Positions 44,189 through 55,673 of a DNA stretch of 64,000 nucleotides are shown in pieces. A program made the position numbers and the translations under genes. Source of the stretch: Bacillus swezeyi (GTDB lineage: Bacteria > Bacillota > Bacilli > Bacillales > Bacillaceae); the NCBI RefSeq assembly GCF_001969815.1, contig NZ_MRBK01000003.1, positions 62,347-126,346 on the forward strand, given 5' to 3'. The first letter of the stretch is position 1. Every line of letters begins with the position of its first letter. The notes under the pieces were generated by a model. It ran no database searches, had not been told where the DNA came from, and saw only the letters and a program-made list of their open reading frames with translations.

Positions 44189-44533
44189 ATGGGGAAAATA
44201 AGAGTCAAGCTCACGGTTTTACTCGTTTTGGCTGCCGTGCTGGCAGGAGGCTACTACTTTTTAAAAAATGGAAACATGCAGGATGCTTCGACGGCGCTCA
44301 GCCAAACGGTTTCATCCGGGGAGAAGGACTATACGATTCATCAATATAAAATCACCAAAATTGACGGCACAGAGTACCATGGAATGGCAGACAACGGAAC
44401 AAAAATCATTTTTGATGCGAAAAAACTCGACCAGGATCTGTCCGACATTAAAGAAGGAGACAAAGTAAAAGCTTATTTCAGCAATTCAAACAGGATTGAC
44501 GGATTGATTAAAGTCGTCAAGGTGACAAACTAG
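44189..44533 (+). CDS. ypuD: YpuD, membrane-anchored small protein
   Basis: 114 residues from ATG 44189 (GGAGG 8 nt upstream; TTG 44183 is too near). N-terminal helix VKLTVLLVLAAVLAGGYYFL, then an OB-like domain (KITKIDGTEYHGMADNGTKIIF, DLSDIKEGDKVKAYF). Same location as B. subtilis ypuD, before the rib operon. Function unknown. Confidence 0.85.
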   Translation: MGKIRVKLTVLLVLAAVLAGGYYFLKNGNMQDASTALSQTVSSGEKDYTIHQYKITKIDGTEYHGMADNGTKIIFDAKKLDQDLSDIKEGDKVKAYFSNSNRIDGLIKVVKVTN

Positions 44534-44536
44534 CGG

Positions 44537-44560
44537 CCCTCTGTTTTCAGAGGGTTTTTT
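44537..44560 (+). terminator. Terminator of ypuD
   Basis: CCCTCTG (44537-44543) with CAGAGGG (44548-44554), then TTTTTT. Confidence 0.9.
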
Positions 44561-44579
44561 CTATGCAAAGCGGTTTTCA

Positions 44580-44608
44580 TTGCAATTTCAATATCCGGCC
44601 GCTATAAT
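44580..44608 (+). promoter_or_regulatory. SigA promoter of the riboflavin operon
   Basis: TTGCAA (44580-44585), 17 nt, TATAAT (44603-44608), about 30 nt before the FMN aptamer. Confidence 0.85.
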
Positions 44609-44636
44609 ACGCATAAGGACAAGAAAATATCGATTG

Positions 44637-44782
44637 TATCCTTCGGGGCTGGGTGAAAATCCCGACCGGCGGTAGTAAAGCATGCAAGAGCTTTAGAGCC
44701 CGTGACCCGCGAGCCTTCTGGCAAGCGGTGGATTCAGTGAAAAGCTGAAGCCGACAGTGAAAGTCTGGATGGGAGAAGGATG
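44637..44782 (+). promoter_or_regulatory. FMN riboswitch (RFN element)
   Basis: Conserved RFN blocks in order: TTCGGGGCTGGGTGAAAATC, CCGACCGGCGGTA, GCCCGTGACCCGCGAGC, GGATTCAGTGAAAAGCTGAA, GCCGACAGTGAAAGTCTGGA, GGGAGAAGGAT. Binding of FMN should favour the terminator at 44842-44868 and switch off the rib genes. Confidence 0.97.
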
Positions 44783-44835
44783 AAGAAACTATGTCGAAAA
44801 AAACGTTTTAGCATAGTTTTATTTCTCATGCATAA

Positions 44836-45993
<1,158 letters not shown>

Positions 45994-46004
45994 GGTGGTG
46001 GCCC

Positions 46005-46652
46005 ATGTTCACAGGCATTATTGAAGAAGTCGGAACGATTCTGGACATGAAAAAGACGGGAAACGCCATGTCTTTAGTCATTCAAACAAGCAAAGTGACG
46101 GAAGATGTCAAGCTCGGTGACAGCATTGCAGTCAACGGAGTCTGTCTGACCGTCAATGATTTTAAACAAGGTCAGTTTACGGCGGATGTCATGCTTGAAA
46201 CGATGAAAGCAACATCGCTTGGCACTTTAAAAAAAGGCAGCCTCGTCAACCTTGAAAGGGCGATGGCTGCAAACGGCCGATTTGGCGGACACATGGTGTC
46301 AGGACATGTTGACGGCACTGCATCCATCGTACGGATAGAAAAAGCGGAAAACGCCATATACTATGATTTAAAGCTTGATCCTGCACTGGCGCAAATGCTT
46401 GTGCTGAAAGGCTCGATCGCCGCAGACGGCGTAAGCCTGACGATTTTCGGACTGACAGATGATCAAGTCACGGTCTCGCTTATTCCGCACACACTGGATG
46501 AGACGATTTTTCCGGTCAAAAAGACCGGTGACATCGTCAACATTGAGTGCGACATGATCGGCAAATACATTTATCGTTTTCTTCATCAATCAAAAGAAGA
46601 AAAGCAGGCAAAAACAATCACCGAAGCGTTTTTAAAAGAAAACGGGTTTTAG
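46005..46652 (+). CDS. ribE: Riboflavin synthase alpha chain RibE
   Basis: 215 residues made of two lumazine-binding repeats (MFTGIIEEVG start; VNGVCLTVN and ADGVSLTIFGL). Dismutates 6,7-dimethyl-8-ribityllumazine to riboflavin. Begins 11 nt after ribD. Confidence 0.97.
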   Translation: MFTGIIEEVGTILDMKKTGNAMSLVIQTSKVTEDVKLGDSIAVNGVCLTVNDFKQGQFTADVMLETMKATSLGTLKKGSLVNLERAMAANGRFGGHMVSGHVDGTASIVRIEKAENAIYYDLKLDPALAQMLVLKGSIAADGVSLTIFGLTDDQVTVSLIPHTLDETIFPVKKTGDIVNIECDMIGKYIYRFLHQSKEEKQAKTITEAFLKENGF

Positions 46653-46673
46653 ACGAAAGGAGGCGCAGGTCTT

Positions 46674-47870
46674 ATGTTTCATACAATTGATGAAGCGCTG
46701 CACGACCTGAAGCAGGGGAAAGTCATCATCGTAGTGGATGATGAAGACAGGGAAAATGAAGGAGACTTCGTCGCGCTGGCGGAATATGCCACACCTGAGG
46801 TGATCAACTTCATGGCGTCCCACGGAAGAGGCTTGATCTGTGCGCCGCTCGGTGAAGAGATCGCATCAAGGCTTGATCTTCATCCGATGGTGGAGGAAAA
46901 TACGGATTCTCATCATACCGCCTTTACGGTCAGTGTGGACCATCGCGATACAAAAACAGGAATCAGCGCTCAGGAGCGGTCATTGACCGTCAAATCGCTT
47001 ATCGATGAAAACGCCGTCCCGCTCGACTTTAAAAGACCGGGGCACATTTTCCCGCTGATCGCGAAAAAAGGCGGAGTATTAAAAAGGGCTGGGCATACGG
47101 AGGCGGCTGTTGATCTTGCTGCGGCATGCGGCTCTGCACCCGCCGGCGTTATCTGTGAAATCATGAATGAAGACGGCACGATGGCAAGGGTTCCGGAACT
47201 GAAGCGGATTGCTGATCAGCACGGCCTGAAAATGATTACGATTAAAGATTTGATCGAATACCGCTATAGCAAGGGAACGCTGGTCAATCGCGAAGTGAAC
47301 ATTACACTTCCGTCAGATTTCGGCGCTTTCAAAGTTTTCGGCTACACAAATGACATTGATGATAAAGAACATATCGCACTGGTCAAAGGGGATATTCCTT
47401 TTGGAGATGAGCCTGTTCTTGTCAGGGTTCATTCAGAGTGCCTGACAGGGGATGTTTTCGGGTCTCACCGCTGTGATTGCGGTCCGCAGCTTGCCGCCGC
47501 CCTTGCGCAAATTGAAAAAGCGGGCAGAGGTGTGCTGCTCTATTTGAGACAGGAAGGAAGAGGCATCGGCCTGATCAATAAACTGAAGGCCTATAAACTT
47601 CAGGAAGAAGGATATGACACGGTGCAGGCCAACGAAAAGCTCGGTTTTCTTCCCGACTTGCGCAACTACGGAATCGGTGCACAAATCTTAAGGGATCTCG
47701 GCGTCAAAAACATGAAGCTTTTGACAAACAACCCAAGAAAAATCGCGGGGCTTGAGGGCTACGGGCTGACAATCGCCGATAGAATTCCGCTGCAGATGGA
47801 GTTCAACAAAGACAACGAAAACTATTTAAAAACAAAAAAAGCAAAATTGGGGCATATGCTTCATTTTTAA
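46674..47870 (+). CDS. ribBA: RibBA: DHBP synthase/GTP cyclohydrolase II
   Basis: 398 residues. N-terminal 3,4-dihydroxy-2-butanone-4-phosphate synthase ([15 protein letters not shown]-rich [11 protein letters not shown]); C-terminal GTP cyclohydrolase II with zinc cysteines ([20 protein letters not shown]) and RQEGRGIGL. It supplies both precursors of the pathway. Confidence 0.97.
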   Translation: MFHTIDEALHDLKQGKVIIVVDDEDRENEGDFVALAEYATPEVINFMASHGRGLICAPLGEEIASRLDLHPMVEENTDSHHTAFTVSVDHRDTKTGISAQERSLTVKSLIDENAVPLDFKRPGHIFPLIAKKGGVLKRAGHTEAAVDLAAACGSAPAGVICEIMNEDGTMARVPELKRIADQHGLKMITIKDLIEYRYSKGTLVNREVNITLPSDFGAFKVFGYTNDIDDKEHIALVKGDIPFGDEPVLVRVHSECLTGDVFGSHRCDCGPQLAAALAQIEKAGRGVLLYLRQEGRGIGLINKLKAYKLQEEGYDTVQANEKLGFLPDLRNYGIGAQILRDLGVKNMKLLTNNPRKIAGLEGYGLTIADRIPLQMEFNKDNENYLKTKKAKLGHMLHF

Positions 47871-47904
47871 TATGAAAACAATCACAAAAAAGGACGGGAT
47901 TCAT

Positions 47905-48369
47905 ATGAATAAAATAGAAGGCCATGTAATTGGAACAGATTTGAAAATCGGCATTGTCGTTTCAAGATTCAACGATTTTATTACAAGCAAACTGTTAAGC
48001 GGTGCAGAAGATACGCTCATAAGACATGGGGTCAAATCTGATGACATTGATGTCGCCTGGGTTCCCGGTGCATTTGAACTTCCATTGATTGCGAAAAAAA
48101 TGGCAGAGACTAAAAAGTATGATGCCGTGATCACATTGGGTACGGTCATCAGAGGAGCGACAAGTCATTATGACTATGTATGCAATGAAGCGGCGAAGGG
48201 AATCGCAGGGAGCAGCATGTCAACCGGTGTTCCGGTCATTTTTGGAGTCGTGACGACAGAAACGATCGAGCAGGCGATTGAACGCGCCGGAACAAAAGCC
48301 GGAAATAAAGGCGCCGAAGCTGCTCTAGCAGCGATTGAAATGGCGAACCTGACCCGGTCGCTTCAATAA
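47905..48369 (+). CDS. ribH: Lumazine synthase RibH
   Basis: 154 residues from ATG 47905 ([10 protein letters not shown]), agreeing with B. subtilis length; the frame from 47872 would add 11 residues. Motifs [30 protein letters not shown]. Its shells encapsulate riboflavin synthase in Bacillus. Confidence 0.96.
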   Translation: MNKIEGHVIGTDLKIGIVVSRFNDFITSKLLSGAEDTLIRHGVKSDDIDVAWVPGAFELPLIAKKMAETKKYDAVITLGTVIRGATSHYDYVCNEAAKGIAGSSMSTGVPVIFGVVTTETIEQAIERAGTKAGNKGAEAALAAIEMANLTRSLQ

Positions 48370-48462
48370 TTACCGAAAAAGAGTTTAAAAAGGGTATAAA
48401 AATGTTTATAATGTGATGTGAAGCGACTAGCCTTCGTTAAGATCCACATTTTGATATATTGA

Positions 48463-48846
<384 letters not shown>

Positions 48847-48878
48847 GCAGAGGCTGTGATTAGCCTCTGCTTTTTTTT
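48847..48878. terminator. Terminator between ribT and ypuF
   Basis: GCAGAGGC (48847-48854) with GCCTCTGC (48863-48870), then eight T; shared with the convergent ypuF. Confidence 0.92.
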
Positions 48879-49384
48879 CGCCGCGCCATTTCCTTTTCTC
48901 TTTCAGCCAGCACTTCAGTCCGGTCTCTCAGCCGGTGTTTATGGATGAGGAAGGCGTCTGAAGCGGGGTTGTTCTGCCCCCATTGATACGATTTTTGTCT
49001 GCACTGTTTTCGGCAGGCTTGGATCAACGCTTCATCTGCGATGGGAAGCATGATGCTTTCGTAAGGAGAATGCGACTCTATTTTTCGATAAGTATGTTTT
49101 AACAGACTGACCAATCGTCTGTGATCCAAACCAAGTGATTCGATGGCGTCTTTCTCAGCCTCCAGAATACGGATGCTGTTTGCCATTAATTTTTTTGCTC
49201 CGGTGAAGTTGTTTCTCCGCTGATGATAGAGAGCCACGGCCAGCTGAATCAAACCGACCCAGTACAGCTTCCGTTCTCCCGGAGGATCCTTTTTCCAATG
49301 CTCCTCCAGAATTTCATGACACTCAAAATAATCCCTTGCCCCATGAAATTCGGTCAAGTAATCGATATATGCTTCGGGATACAT
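48860..49384 (-). CDS. ypuF: DUF309 protein YpuF
   Basis: 174 residues with the DUF309 signature FHGARDYFECHEILEEHWKK and GLIQLAVALYHQRRNNFTGA, an all-helical fold of unknown function. Same position between rib genes and scpA in B. subtilis. Confidence 0.9.
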   Translation of the reverse strand: MYPEAYIDYLTEFHGARDYFECHEILEEHWKKDPPGERKLYWVGLIQLAVALYHQRRNNFTGAKKLMANSIRILEAEKDAIESLGLDHRRLVSLLKHTYRKIESHSPYESIMLPIADEALIQACRKQCRQKSYQWGQNNPASDAFLIHKHRLRDRTEVLAEREKEMARRKKSRG

Positions 49385-49493
49385 CTGACATCCTCCTTTA
49401 CCGTTCCGTTAAAGTGTATCATAAGTGTTGATCAGAGGAAAAACGACTTCCCTTTTTGCTGAAGCGACCACCCGCCCGCGCTTTACAGTACAA

Positions 49494-49519
49494 TGAGCGC
49501 CCGAAAAAACGGACGCTCA
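49494..49519 (-). terminator. Terminator of the small YjcZ-type gene
   Basis: Arms TGAGCGCCCG (49494-49503) and CGGACGCTCA (49510-49519); the one mismatch is a G-U pair in minus-strand RNA. Confidence 0.55.
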
Positions 49520-49539
49520 CGGCATTCAATCCTTTTATA

Positions 49540-49635
49540 TTAATAGATCCATGCTGCTCCTACAATAATCAGTAAAATAAACAGAACCACAATCAAAGCA
49601 AATCCTTCGCCGTAGCCGAAGCCTTTACCTCCCAT
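49540..49635 (-). CDS. YjcZ-family small membrane peptide (31 aa)
   Basis: Minus-strand ATG 49635 behind GAGGAGGG encodes [19 protein letters not shown] then [12 protein letters not shown]. The Gly/Tyr-rich head followed by [16 protein letters not shown] is the hallmark of the YjcZ/SscA family of tiny sporulation-associated proteins (SscA is needed for assembly of spore components). Function of this copy unknown. Confidence 0.88.
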   Translation of the reverse strand: MGGKGFGYGEGFALIVVLFILLIIVGAAWIY

Positions 49636-49819
49636 GCTGTTCCCTCCTCTTTTCATAAGAATTTTACACAGTATTCTATGTGCGTCTGCCTCAATCTGTA
49701 TAGGCAGATGCCGACACTTCTTAAATTATATTGGACTTCGGATAGACGCGTAATTTATACTAAAGGGTAGCCAGTTTAGGCCGGCAAAGAAGCGATTTTG
49801 AAAATGGTGAGAAATGATC

Positions 49820-50575
49820 ATGGAATATCAGGTGAAAATCGAGGCGTTTGAAGGACCTTTGGATTTGCTTTTGCACTTAATCAACCGGCTCGAAATAGAC
49901 ATTTATGACATCCCTGTTGCGAAGATAACTGAGCAATATTTATTATATGTGCATACGATGCGCGAGCTTGAGCTGGATGTGGCAAGCGAGTATTTGGTGA
50001 TGGCTGCAACCCTGCTCAGCATCAAAAGCCGGATGCTCCTCCCGAAACAAGAGGAAGAACTTTTTGACGAGGAGTTTCTTGAAGAAGAAGAGGATCCGAG
50101 AGAAGAATTAATTGAAAAATTGATAGAGTACAGGAAATATAAGAATGCTGCACAAAATTTAAAAGAACGGGAAGAAGAACGGCAAAAATCGTTTGCCAAA
50201 CCGCCGAGCGACTTAAGCGACTATGCTAAGGAAATCAAACTGAGCGAACAAAAGCTTTCCGTCACGGTTTATGACATGCTCGGCGCTTTTCAAAAGGTGC
50301 TGAACCGAAAAAAAATCAGCCGTCCGTCTGAAACAAGAATTTCAAGACAGGAAATACCAATAGAAGAACGTATGACCCAAATCGTCGACTGCTTGAAATC
50401 GGCCAAAAAAAGAATGCACTTCATGGAACTGTTCCCGTACGAACAAAAAGAGCATTTGGTCGTGACCTTTTTAGCCGTCTTGGAGCTGATGAAAAACCAG
50501 CTGATTATCATTGAGCAGGAACACAATTTTTCTGATATTTACATAACAGGGAGTGAAGTGATTCATGACGCTTGA
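49820..50575 (+). CDS. scpA: Segregation and condensation protein A
   Basis: 251-residue kleisin of the SMC-ScpAB condensin. Starts [21 protein letters not shown] at ATG 49820; ATG 49814 would add two residues. Acidic linker [19 protein letters not shown] in the middle and winged-helix C-terminus. Overlaps scpB by 11 nt. Confidence 0.96.
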   Translation: MEYQVKIEAFEGPLDLLLHLINRLEIDIYDIPVAKITEQYLLYVHTMRELELDVASEYLVMAATLLSIKSRMLLPKQEEELFDEEFLEEEEDPREELIEKLIEYRKYKNAAQNLKEREEERQKSFAKPPSDLSDYAKEIKLSEQKLSVTVYDMLGAFQKVLNRKKISRPSETRISRQEIPIEERMTQIVDCLKSAKKRMHFMELFPYEQKEHLVVTFLAVLELMKNQLIIIEQEHNFSDIYITGSEVIHDA

Positions 50576-51158
50576 TATCGTGAATTGGAAGGCCATTGTT
50601 GAAGCATTGCTGTATGCGGCGGGCGACGAAGGCCTCACCAAAAAACAGCTATTAGCCGTTTTGGAAATTGAAGAGACAGAGCTTCAGGATATTATGCTCG
50701 ACATCAAAGAGAGCTATGAACAAGAAGACAGGGGTATAGAGCTTGTCGAATACGCAGACAACTATATGCTTTCCACAAAAAAAGAATTCGCCGTCTATTT
50801 AAAAAAGCTGATTGAAGCACCTTCAAAAGGACTTTCCCAGGCGGCTCTTGAAGTTTTGGCGATCGTATCATATAAGCAGCCGATCACAAGGGCGGAAGTA
50901 GAAGATATCAGAGGGGTTAAATCCGAACGGATTCTCCAAAGCCTTGTCGCAAAAGCGCTGCTGTGCGAGGTTGGACGAGCGGATGGTCCGGGCCGGGCGA
51001 TTTTGTACGGAACAACTGAGACGTTTCTTGAACAGTTTGGATTAAAGGCGCTTGAAGAGCTTCCGCCTCTTCCTGAAAACGTCGAGGAAGACGGGGTGCA
51101 GGAAGAAGCTGATTTGTTCTTCGAGAATTTCAATCAGACGTTTGAAGATTTAAAATAG
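50565..51158 (+). CDS. scpB: Segregation and condensation protein B
   Basis: 197 residues, tandem winged helices ([42 protein letters not shown]). Dimer that binds the ScpA centre. Length identical to B. subtilis ScpB as I recall. Confidence 0.96.
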   Translation: MTLDIVNWKAIVEALLYAAGDEGLTKKQLLAVLEIEETELQDIMLDIKESYEQEDRGIELVEYADNYMLSTKKEFAVYLKKLIEAPSKGLSQAALEVLAIVSYKQPITRAEVEDIRGVKSERILQSLVAKALLCEVGRADGPGRAILYGTTETFLEQFGLKALEELPPLPENVEEDGVQEEADLFFENFNQTFEDLK

Positions 51159-51260
51159 ATTCACCTTAAGGACTGAAGTATGATAATATATATTATCGTA
51201 TTTTTCATGTTTAATTTAATCAGTGAAAGAATACGATTGTAACAAAGCGATGAGGAGAGG

Positions 51261-51761
51261 GTGCCGACACCAATGGAAAAATCTATGGCAAAAGCCCAAA
51301 CCGAGCAGGCGGGAGAATTTTTATCACAGGCCGTTCAGACGCTGAGCGATTATTTAAATGAAACGACACTGTCATCCTTGGAAACGGAGGAACCTGGGCG
51401 AAGCGCTTATTACCGGGAAGTCCTCAGCAACTTAAGAAAACTGGCGGTTTACTGTGAAGAAGGGCTTGCGGCCTGCCGAATCATGCTGCAGCAGGAGCCT
51501 TTTCAGGATACTGCAGCCGAAAAGACGCTCTATCAGATTTATCATCGATGCATAGAGGAATTTTTTACTCCGAAAAAAGATACGTGGTACGAAGACAGCA
51601 GAGCAGCTTACACGGGGAGGCATGCCATTCGCTTTCACGAACCAGCACCAGCTTCATTAAAAAAACTGATGGCTTCACTTGAATCAGGGTACCAGTCGAT
51701 GAGAGAAGAATTGGAATACTATGGGACGGATTATCGGATGAAGATGGTTCAATCCAGATAA
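51261..51761 (+). CDS. ypuI: Conserved protein YpuI
   Basis: 166 residues, helical, no signal or membrane segment (AGEFLSQAVQTLSDYLNETT; ESGYQSMREELEYYGTDY). GTG 51261 follows GAGGAGAGG; ATG 51273 is an alternative. Between scpB and dacB as in B. subtilis. Function unknown. Confidence 0.85.
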   Translation: MPTPMEKSMAKAQTEQAGEFLSQAVQTLSDYLNETTLSSLETEEPGRSAYYREVLSNLRKLAVYCEEGLAACRIMLQQEPFQDTAAEKTLYQIYHRCIEEFFTPKKDTWYEDSRAAYTGRHAIRFHEPAPASLKKLMASLESGYQSMREELEYYGTDYRMKMVQSR

Positions 51762-51775
51762 TGCTTATACAAAAG

Positions 51776-51803
51776 CTCTCCCTTTTGAGGGGGAGTTTTT
51801 TTA
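51776..51803 (+). terminator. Terminator of ypuI
   Basis: CTCTCCC (51776-51782) with GGGGGAG (51789-51795), one wobble, then a T run. Confidence 0.85.
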
Positions 51804-51836
51804 TGTATCGCTTTTCTGAAATGGCATAATTGATGT

Positions 51837-51864
51837 TCATAACGATAAGACAAGCGCATAAACT
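51837..51864 (+). promoter_or_regulatory. Candidate sigma-E promoter of dacB-spmAB
   Basis: TCATAACG (51837-51844) as -35, 12 nt, CATAAACT (51857-51864), which differs from the sigma-E -10 CATACANT by one base. dacB is sigma-E controlled in B. subtilis. Confidence 0.5.
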
Positions 51865-51893
51865 TGTACAAACAACAACAAGGACGTGAGAAA

Positions 51894-53045
51894 ATGCGCT
51901 TTCTAAAACGAGCTGCACCAGTAATCATCATTTTTGTTCTTTTCTTCTCTTCTTTTCAAATCGTGAAAGCAGAGCCCTTTATCAGTGTCAGCGCAAGAAG
52001 TGCGATCGTCATTGACGGCCATTCCGGCAGGGTTTTATTTGCAAAAGATGAACATGAAAAGCGGCGCATTGCAAGCATCACGAAGATCATGACGGCCATT
52101 TTGGCTGTGGAATCGGGGAAATTGGAAGAGACGGTGACGGTCAGCGGTAGGGCAGCAGGGACCGAAGGATCTTCCGTTTATTTGAAAAGCGGGCAAAAGG
52201 TAAAGCTCAAAGACCTTGTATACGGTTTGATGCTAAGGTCGGGAAATGATGCAGCTGTGGCGATTGCCGAACATGTCGGCGGGAGCCTTGAAGGCTTTGT
52301 TTATATGATGAATCAAAAAGCAGCCGATCTCGGCATGGAAAACACGATGTTTCATAATCCCCACGGCCTTGATGACCATAAAGAACTTTATTCAACAGCA
52401 TATGACATGGCGCTTTTGACGAAGTATGCGATGACAAATCAGACATATCGAAAAATTGCCGGAACAAAGCGCTATAAAGCTGAAACGATGCAGGGAATCT
52501 GGAAAAATAAAAACAAGCTCTTAACAGGCCTATACCGGTACAGTACAGGGGGGAAGACGGGATATACAAAGCTTGCAAAGCGTACGCTCGTGTCTACTTC
52601 ATCTAAAGACGGAACAGATCTGATCGCGGTCACGATCAATGCTCCCGACGATTGGAATGATCACATCAATATGTTCAATTATGTATATGAACACTATAAA
52701 ACCTATGTCATTGCCAAAAAAGGCGACATTCCCAAATTGAAAGATTCTTTTTACGGAAACAAAGCTTTTATTAAACGGGATATCACCTATTTATTAAACG
52801 ATGAGGAAAAAGAAGAGGTGAAGATTGACATAGAGCTTCTGAAGCCGAAGAAATCATGGCGGAAAAACGAAAAAGCGATTCCGGACATCATCGGTAACTT
52901 GAAGGTGATGCTAGGCGGAAAAACGATTGCCGATCTGCCGGTGTATTATGAAAATGAACGAAACAAAAAGCCGAAAAAATCGTTTTTGGAGACCTTTAAA
53001 TCTGTATTTAAAAAAGCGTCGGGCGGTTCAGTATGGTCAATATAA
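51894..53045 (+). CDS. dacB: Sporulation D,D-carboxypeptidase DacB (PBP5*)
   Basis: 383 residues from ATG 51894 with AAGGACGTGAG upstream. Signal peptide about 1-26 (VKA). Catalytic motifs SITK (Ser61), SGN (116-118), KTG (221-223). It lowers cortex cross-linking in the spore. The 3' end overlaps spmA by 13 nt. Confidence 0.95.
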   Translation: MRFLKRAAPVIIIFVLFFSSFQIVKAEPFISVSARSAIVIDGHSGRVLFAKDEHEKRRIASITKIMTAILAVESGKLEETVTVSGRAAGTEGSSVYLKSGQKVKLKDLVYGLMLRSGNDAAVAIAEHVGGSLEGFVYMMNQKAADLGMENTMFHNPHGLDDHKELYSTAYDMALLTKYAMTNQTYRKIAGTKRYKAETMQGIWKNKNKLLTGLYRYSTGGKTGYTKLAKRTLVSTSSKDGTDLIAVTINAPDDWNDHINMFNYVYEHYKTYVIAKKGDIPKLKDSFYGNKAFIKRDITYLLNDEEKEEVKIDIELLKPKKSWRKNEKAIPDIIGNLKVMLGGKTIADLPVYYENERNKKPKKSFLETFKSVFKKASGGSVWSI

Positions 53046-53620
53046 TCTGGGTTGCCTTAACAGTCATCGGTCTTGTTTTTGCGCTTTTTAACGGAACGGT
53101 TCAGGAAGTAAACGAGGCTGTTTTTAAAGGAGCGAAAGAGGCGGTCACGATCGCGATCGGACTGATGAGTGTCCTTGTGTTTTGGCTTGGGCTGATGAAA
53201 ATAGCCGAGCAGTCCGGGCTGCTGGACAAATTCAGCCGGATGTGCCGTCCGTTCATATCGAGGCTGTTCCCTGAGATTCCGCCTGACCATCCGGCGATGG
53301 GGTACATCTTATCCAATTTAATGGCCAATTTTTTCGGGCTTGGAAATGCGGCGACACCGCTCGGCATTAAAGCGATGGAACAAATGAAGTCGCTCAATCA
53401 AAACCGTACCGAGGCCAGCCGTTCGATGATCACTTTTTTAGCGGTCAATACTTCAAGCATCACGCTTATTCCGACAACGGTGATCGCGGTCAGAATGACA
53501 TATGATGCAAAATCGCCCACAGATATCGTCGGGCCGACGATTTTGGCGACGCTGATCTCAGGAATCTTCGCCATCTTGATTGACAGATATTTTTATTATA
53601 GAAGAAAAAAGAAGGGGTGA
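53033..53620 (+). CDS. spmA: Spore maturation protein A
   Basis: 195-residue membrane protein with nucleoside-recognition (Gate) domain; [17 protein letters not shown]. With SpmB and DacB it is needed for full spore core dehydration and heat resistance. Overlaps dacB. Confidence 0.95.
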   Translation: MVNIIWVALTVIGLVFALFNGTVQEVNEAVFKGAKEAVTIAIGLMSVLVFWLGLMKIAEQSGLLDKFSRMCRPFISRLFPEIPPDHPAMGYILSNLMANFFGLGNAATPLGIKAMEQMKSLNQNRTEASRSMITFLAVNTSSITLIPTTVIAVRMTYDAKSPTDIVGPTILATLISGIFAILIDRYFYYRRKKKG

Positions 53621-53624
53621 GCAT

Positions 53625-54161
53625 TTGGAATTCATCAATTGGCTTTCTTTAGCCCTTATCCCGTTTATTATCGCCTCGATTCTTTTATACGGCACATTTA
53701 AAAAAGTTCCGACTTATGAAGCTTTTGTTGAGGGAGGAAAAGAAGGAATCCAAATTGCGTTTTCCATCATCCCCTACTTAGTCGGAATGCTCGTGGCGAT
53801 CACAGTCTTTCGGTCCTCAGGAGCGCTCGATTTTTTTATGGATCTTTTAAAGCCGGCATTTTCAGCCATCGGCCTGCCGACAGAAGTTGTTCCTCTTGCT
53901 CTGATCCGGCCGATTTCGGGAACGGCTGCGCTCGGCATGACGACCGATTTGATCGCCGTTTACGGACCGGATTCTTTTATCGGCCGGCTGGCTTCTGTCA
54001 TGCAGGGATCGACAGACACGACCCTTTATGTTCTGACCGTCTATTTTGGGGCGGTTGGAATTAAAAAAATGGGGGATGCTTTAAAGGTGGGACTGCTTGC
54101 CGACTTAGCGGGGATTATCGCGTCTGTTATTATCGTTACATTATTGTTTGGAAGCGCCTGA
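53625..54161 (+). CDS. spmB: Spore maturation protein B
   Basis: 178 residues from TTG 53625 (LEFINWLSLALIPF), 7 nt after GAAGGGGTG; length equals B. subtilis SpmB. Gate domain ALIRPISGTAALGMTTDLIA and SVMQGSTDTTLYVL. Confidence 0.95.
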   Translation: MEFINWLSLALIPFIIASILLYGTFKKVPTYEAFVEGGKEGIQIAFSIIPYLVGMLVAITVFRSSGALDFFMDLLKPAFSAIGLPTEVVPLALIRPISGTAALGMTTDLIAVYGPDSFIGRLASVMQGSTDTTLYVLTVYFGAVGIKKMGDALKVGLLADLAGIIASVIIVTLLFGSA

Positions 54162-54175
54162 AAGGGTGCTTTTTT
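54152..54175 (+). terminator. Terminator of dacB-spmAB
   Basis: AAGCGCC (54152-54158) with GGTGCTT (54165-54171), one wobble, then TTTTT. Confidence 0.7.
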
Positions 54176-54316
54176 GCTTTTCTGCTAAAACTGTTTTACT
54201 TTTGGGGCAAGAAAGGATACATTTAAGGGCGGAGTTCTGCTTTTCAAACATACAGGCCGTATGAATGCTTGTTTGTTGGTTTGGAAAAAAGTAAGATAAT
54301 ACATGAGGTGAAAGAA

Positions 54317-55051
54317 ATGGAACGACTTCAAAAAGTGATCGCCCACGCAGGGATTGCATCGAGAAGAAAGGCGGAAGAGCTGATAAAAGAAGGAAAAGTC
54401 ACGGTCAATGGCAAAACAGTCAGAGAGCTGGGCGTCAAAGTGGCGAGCTCAGACCGGATTGAAGTGAACGGAATCCAGCTTGAAAGCGAGGAACCTGTTT
54501 ACTTTCTTCTTTATAAGCCGAGAGGCGTGATTTCCGCAGTAAAAGATGATAAAGGCCGTAAAGTGGTCACAGACTTTTTTAAAGAGATTCCGCAGCGGAT
54601 TTATCCGATCGGACGGCTCGACTATGATACGAGCGGACTGCTTCTTTTAACGAATGACGGGGATTTTGCCAATAAGCTGATGCACCCGAAATATCAGATT
54701 GACAAAAGGTATGTGGCAAAGCTAAAAGGCATTCCTGCAAAAGAAAGCTTAAAAAAACTGGAGCGGGGCCTGCATCTTGAGGAAGGAAAAACAGCTCCGG
54801 CAAAAGTGAAACTGCTCTCACTGGATAAGAAAAAGCAAACGAGCATCGTGCAAATGACCATTCATGAAGGACGCAACCGCCAAGTGCGGAGAATGTTTGA
54901 AGCGATCGGCCATGAAGTGCTGAAACTGAAAAGGGAAGAGTATGCTTTTTTGAACCTAGGGGGGCTGAAAACGGGAGAAAAGAGAGAGCTGACGCCGCAT
55001 GAAGTGAAAAGGCTCAGAGCTATGGCAGAACACGGCAAACATGCTTTCTAA
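54317..55051 (+). CDS. rluB: 23S rRNA pseudouridine synthase RluB
   Basis: 244 residues: S4 domain (MERLQKVIAHAGIASRRKAEELI, KVTVNGK), then the RsuA-type synthase domain with catalytic Asp in GRLDYDTSGLLLLTNDG and EGRNRQVRRMFEAIGH. ATG 54317 with GAGGTG upstream. Confidence 0.95.
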   Translation: MERLQKVIAHAGIASRRKAEELIKEGKVTVNGKTVRELGVKVASSDRIEVNGIQLESEEPVYFLLYKPRGVISAVKDDKGRKVVTDFFKEIPQRIYPIGRLDYDTSGLLLLTNDGDFANKLMHPKYQIDKRYVAKLKGIPAKESLKKLERGLHLEEGKTAPAKVKLLSLDKKKQTSIVQMTIHEGRNRQVRRMFEAIGHEVLKLKREEYAFLNLGGLKTGEKRELTPHEVKRLRAMAEHGKHAF

Positions 55052-55139
55052 ATTTTCACACAACCTTCAAAAAAAGAAAAATGACTGCTGTTCTCAAGAT
55101 GCTATAATAATACTGAGTGTCTAAATGAGGGGGCGGAAT

Positions 55140-55673
55140 ATGAAGAAAAAGCGTTTTTACATTCGGACAGGCATTCTCCTTGTTTTGCTGGCGGCGCTTG
55201 GCTATACGCTTTACAGCGCAGTATTTCAAAACACAGAAAGCGCAGCGGTGGGAGAGAAAGCTCCCAATTTTTCGCTTGAGGATGTTGACGGAAACCGTCT
55301 CAAGCTGGACGAACTAAAAGGCAAAGGGGTATTTTTAAACTTTTGGGGGACATGGTGTGAGCCATGCAAAAAGGAATTTCCTTATATGGCGAATCAATAT
55401 AAGGAGTTTAAGGATCAAGGAGTTGAAATCGTCGCTGTCAATGTCGGGGAATCAAACCTCGCTGTTCGCAACTTTATGAAGGCGCACGGCGTCAATTTTC
55501 CGGTGGTGCTTGATAAAGACAGGCAGGTGCTGGATGCGTATGACACCATACAGCTTCCGACAACGTTTTTGATTAATTCAGAAGGCGAGATTGTGAAAGT
55601 GATTACAGGGACAATGACGGAGCGTATGATCCATGATTATATGAAGATGATCAAGCCTGAGGGGTCGTCATGA
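55140..55673 (+). CDS. resA: Thiol-disulfide oxidoreductase ResA
   Basis: 177 residues: N-terminal membrane anchor (about 9-29) and extracytoplasmic thioredoxin fold with Cys73-Glu-Pro-Cys76 (WGTWCEPC). Reduces the heme-binding CXXCH of apocytochrome c. ATG 55140 after GAGGGGGCGG. A TATAAT box at 55103-55108 marks the promoter region. First gene of resABC. Confidence 0.96.
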   Translation: MKKKRFYIRTGILLVLLAALGYTLYSAVFQNTESAAVGEKAPNFSLEDVDGNRLKLDELKGKGVFLNFWGTWCEPCKKEFPYMANQYKEFKDQGVEIVAVNVGESNLAVRNFMKAHGVNFPVVLDKDRQVLDAYDTIQLPTTFLINSEGEIVKVITGTMTERMIHDYMKMIKPEGSS

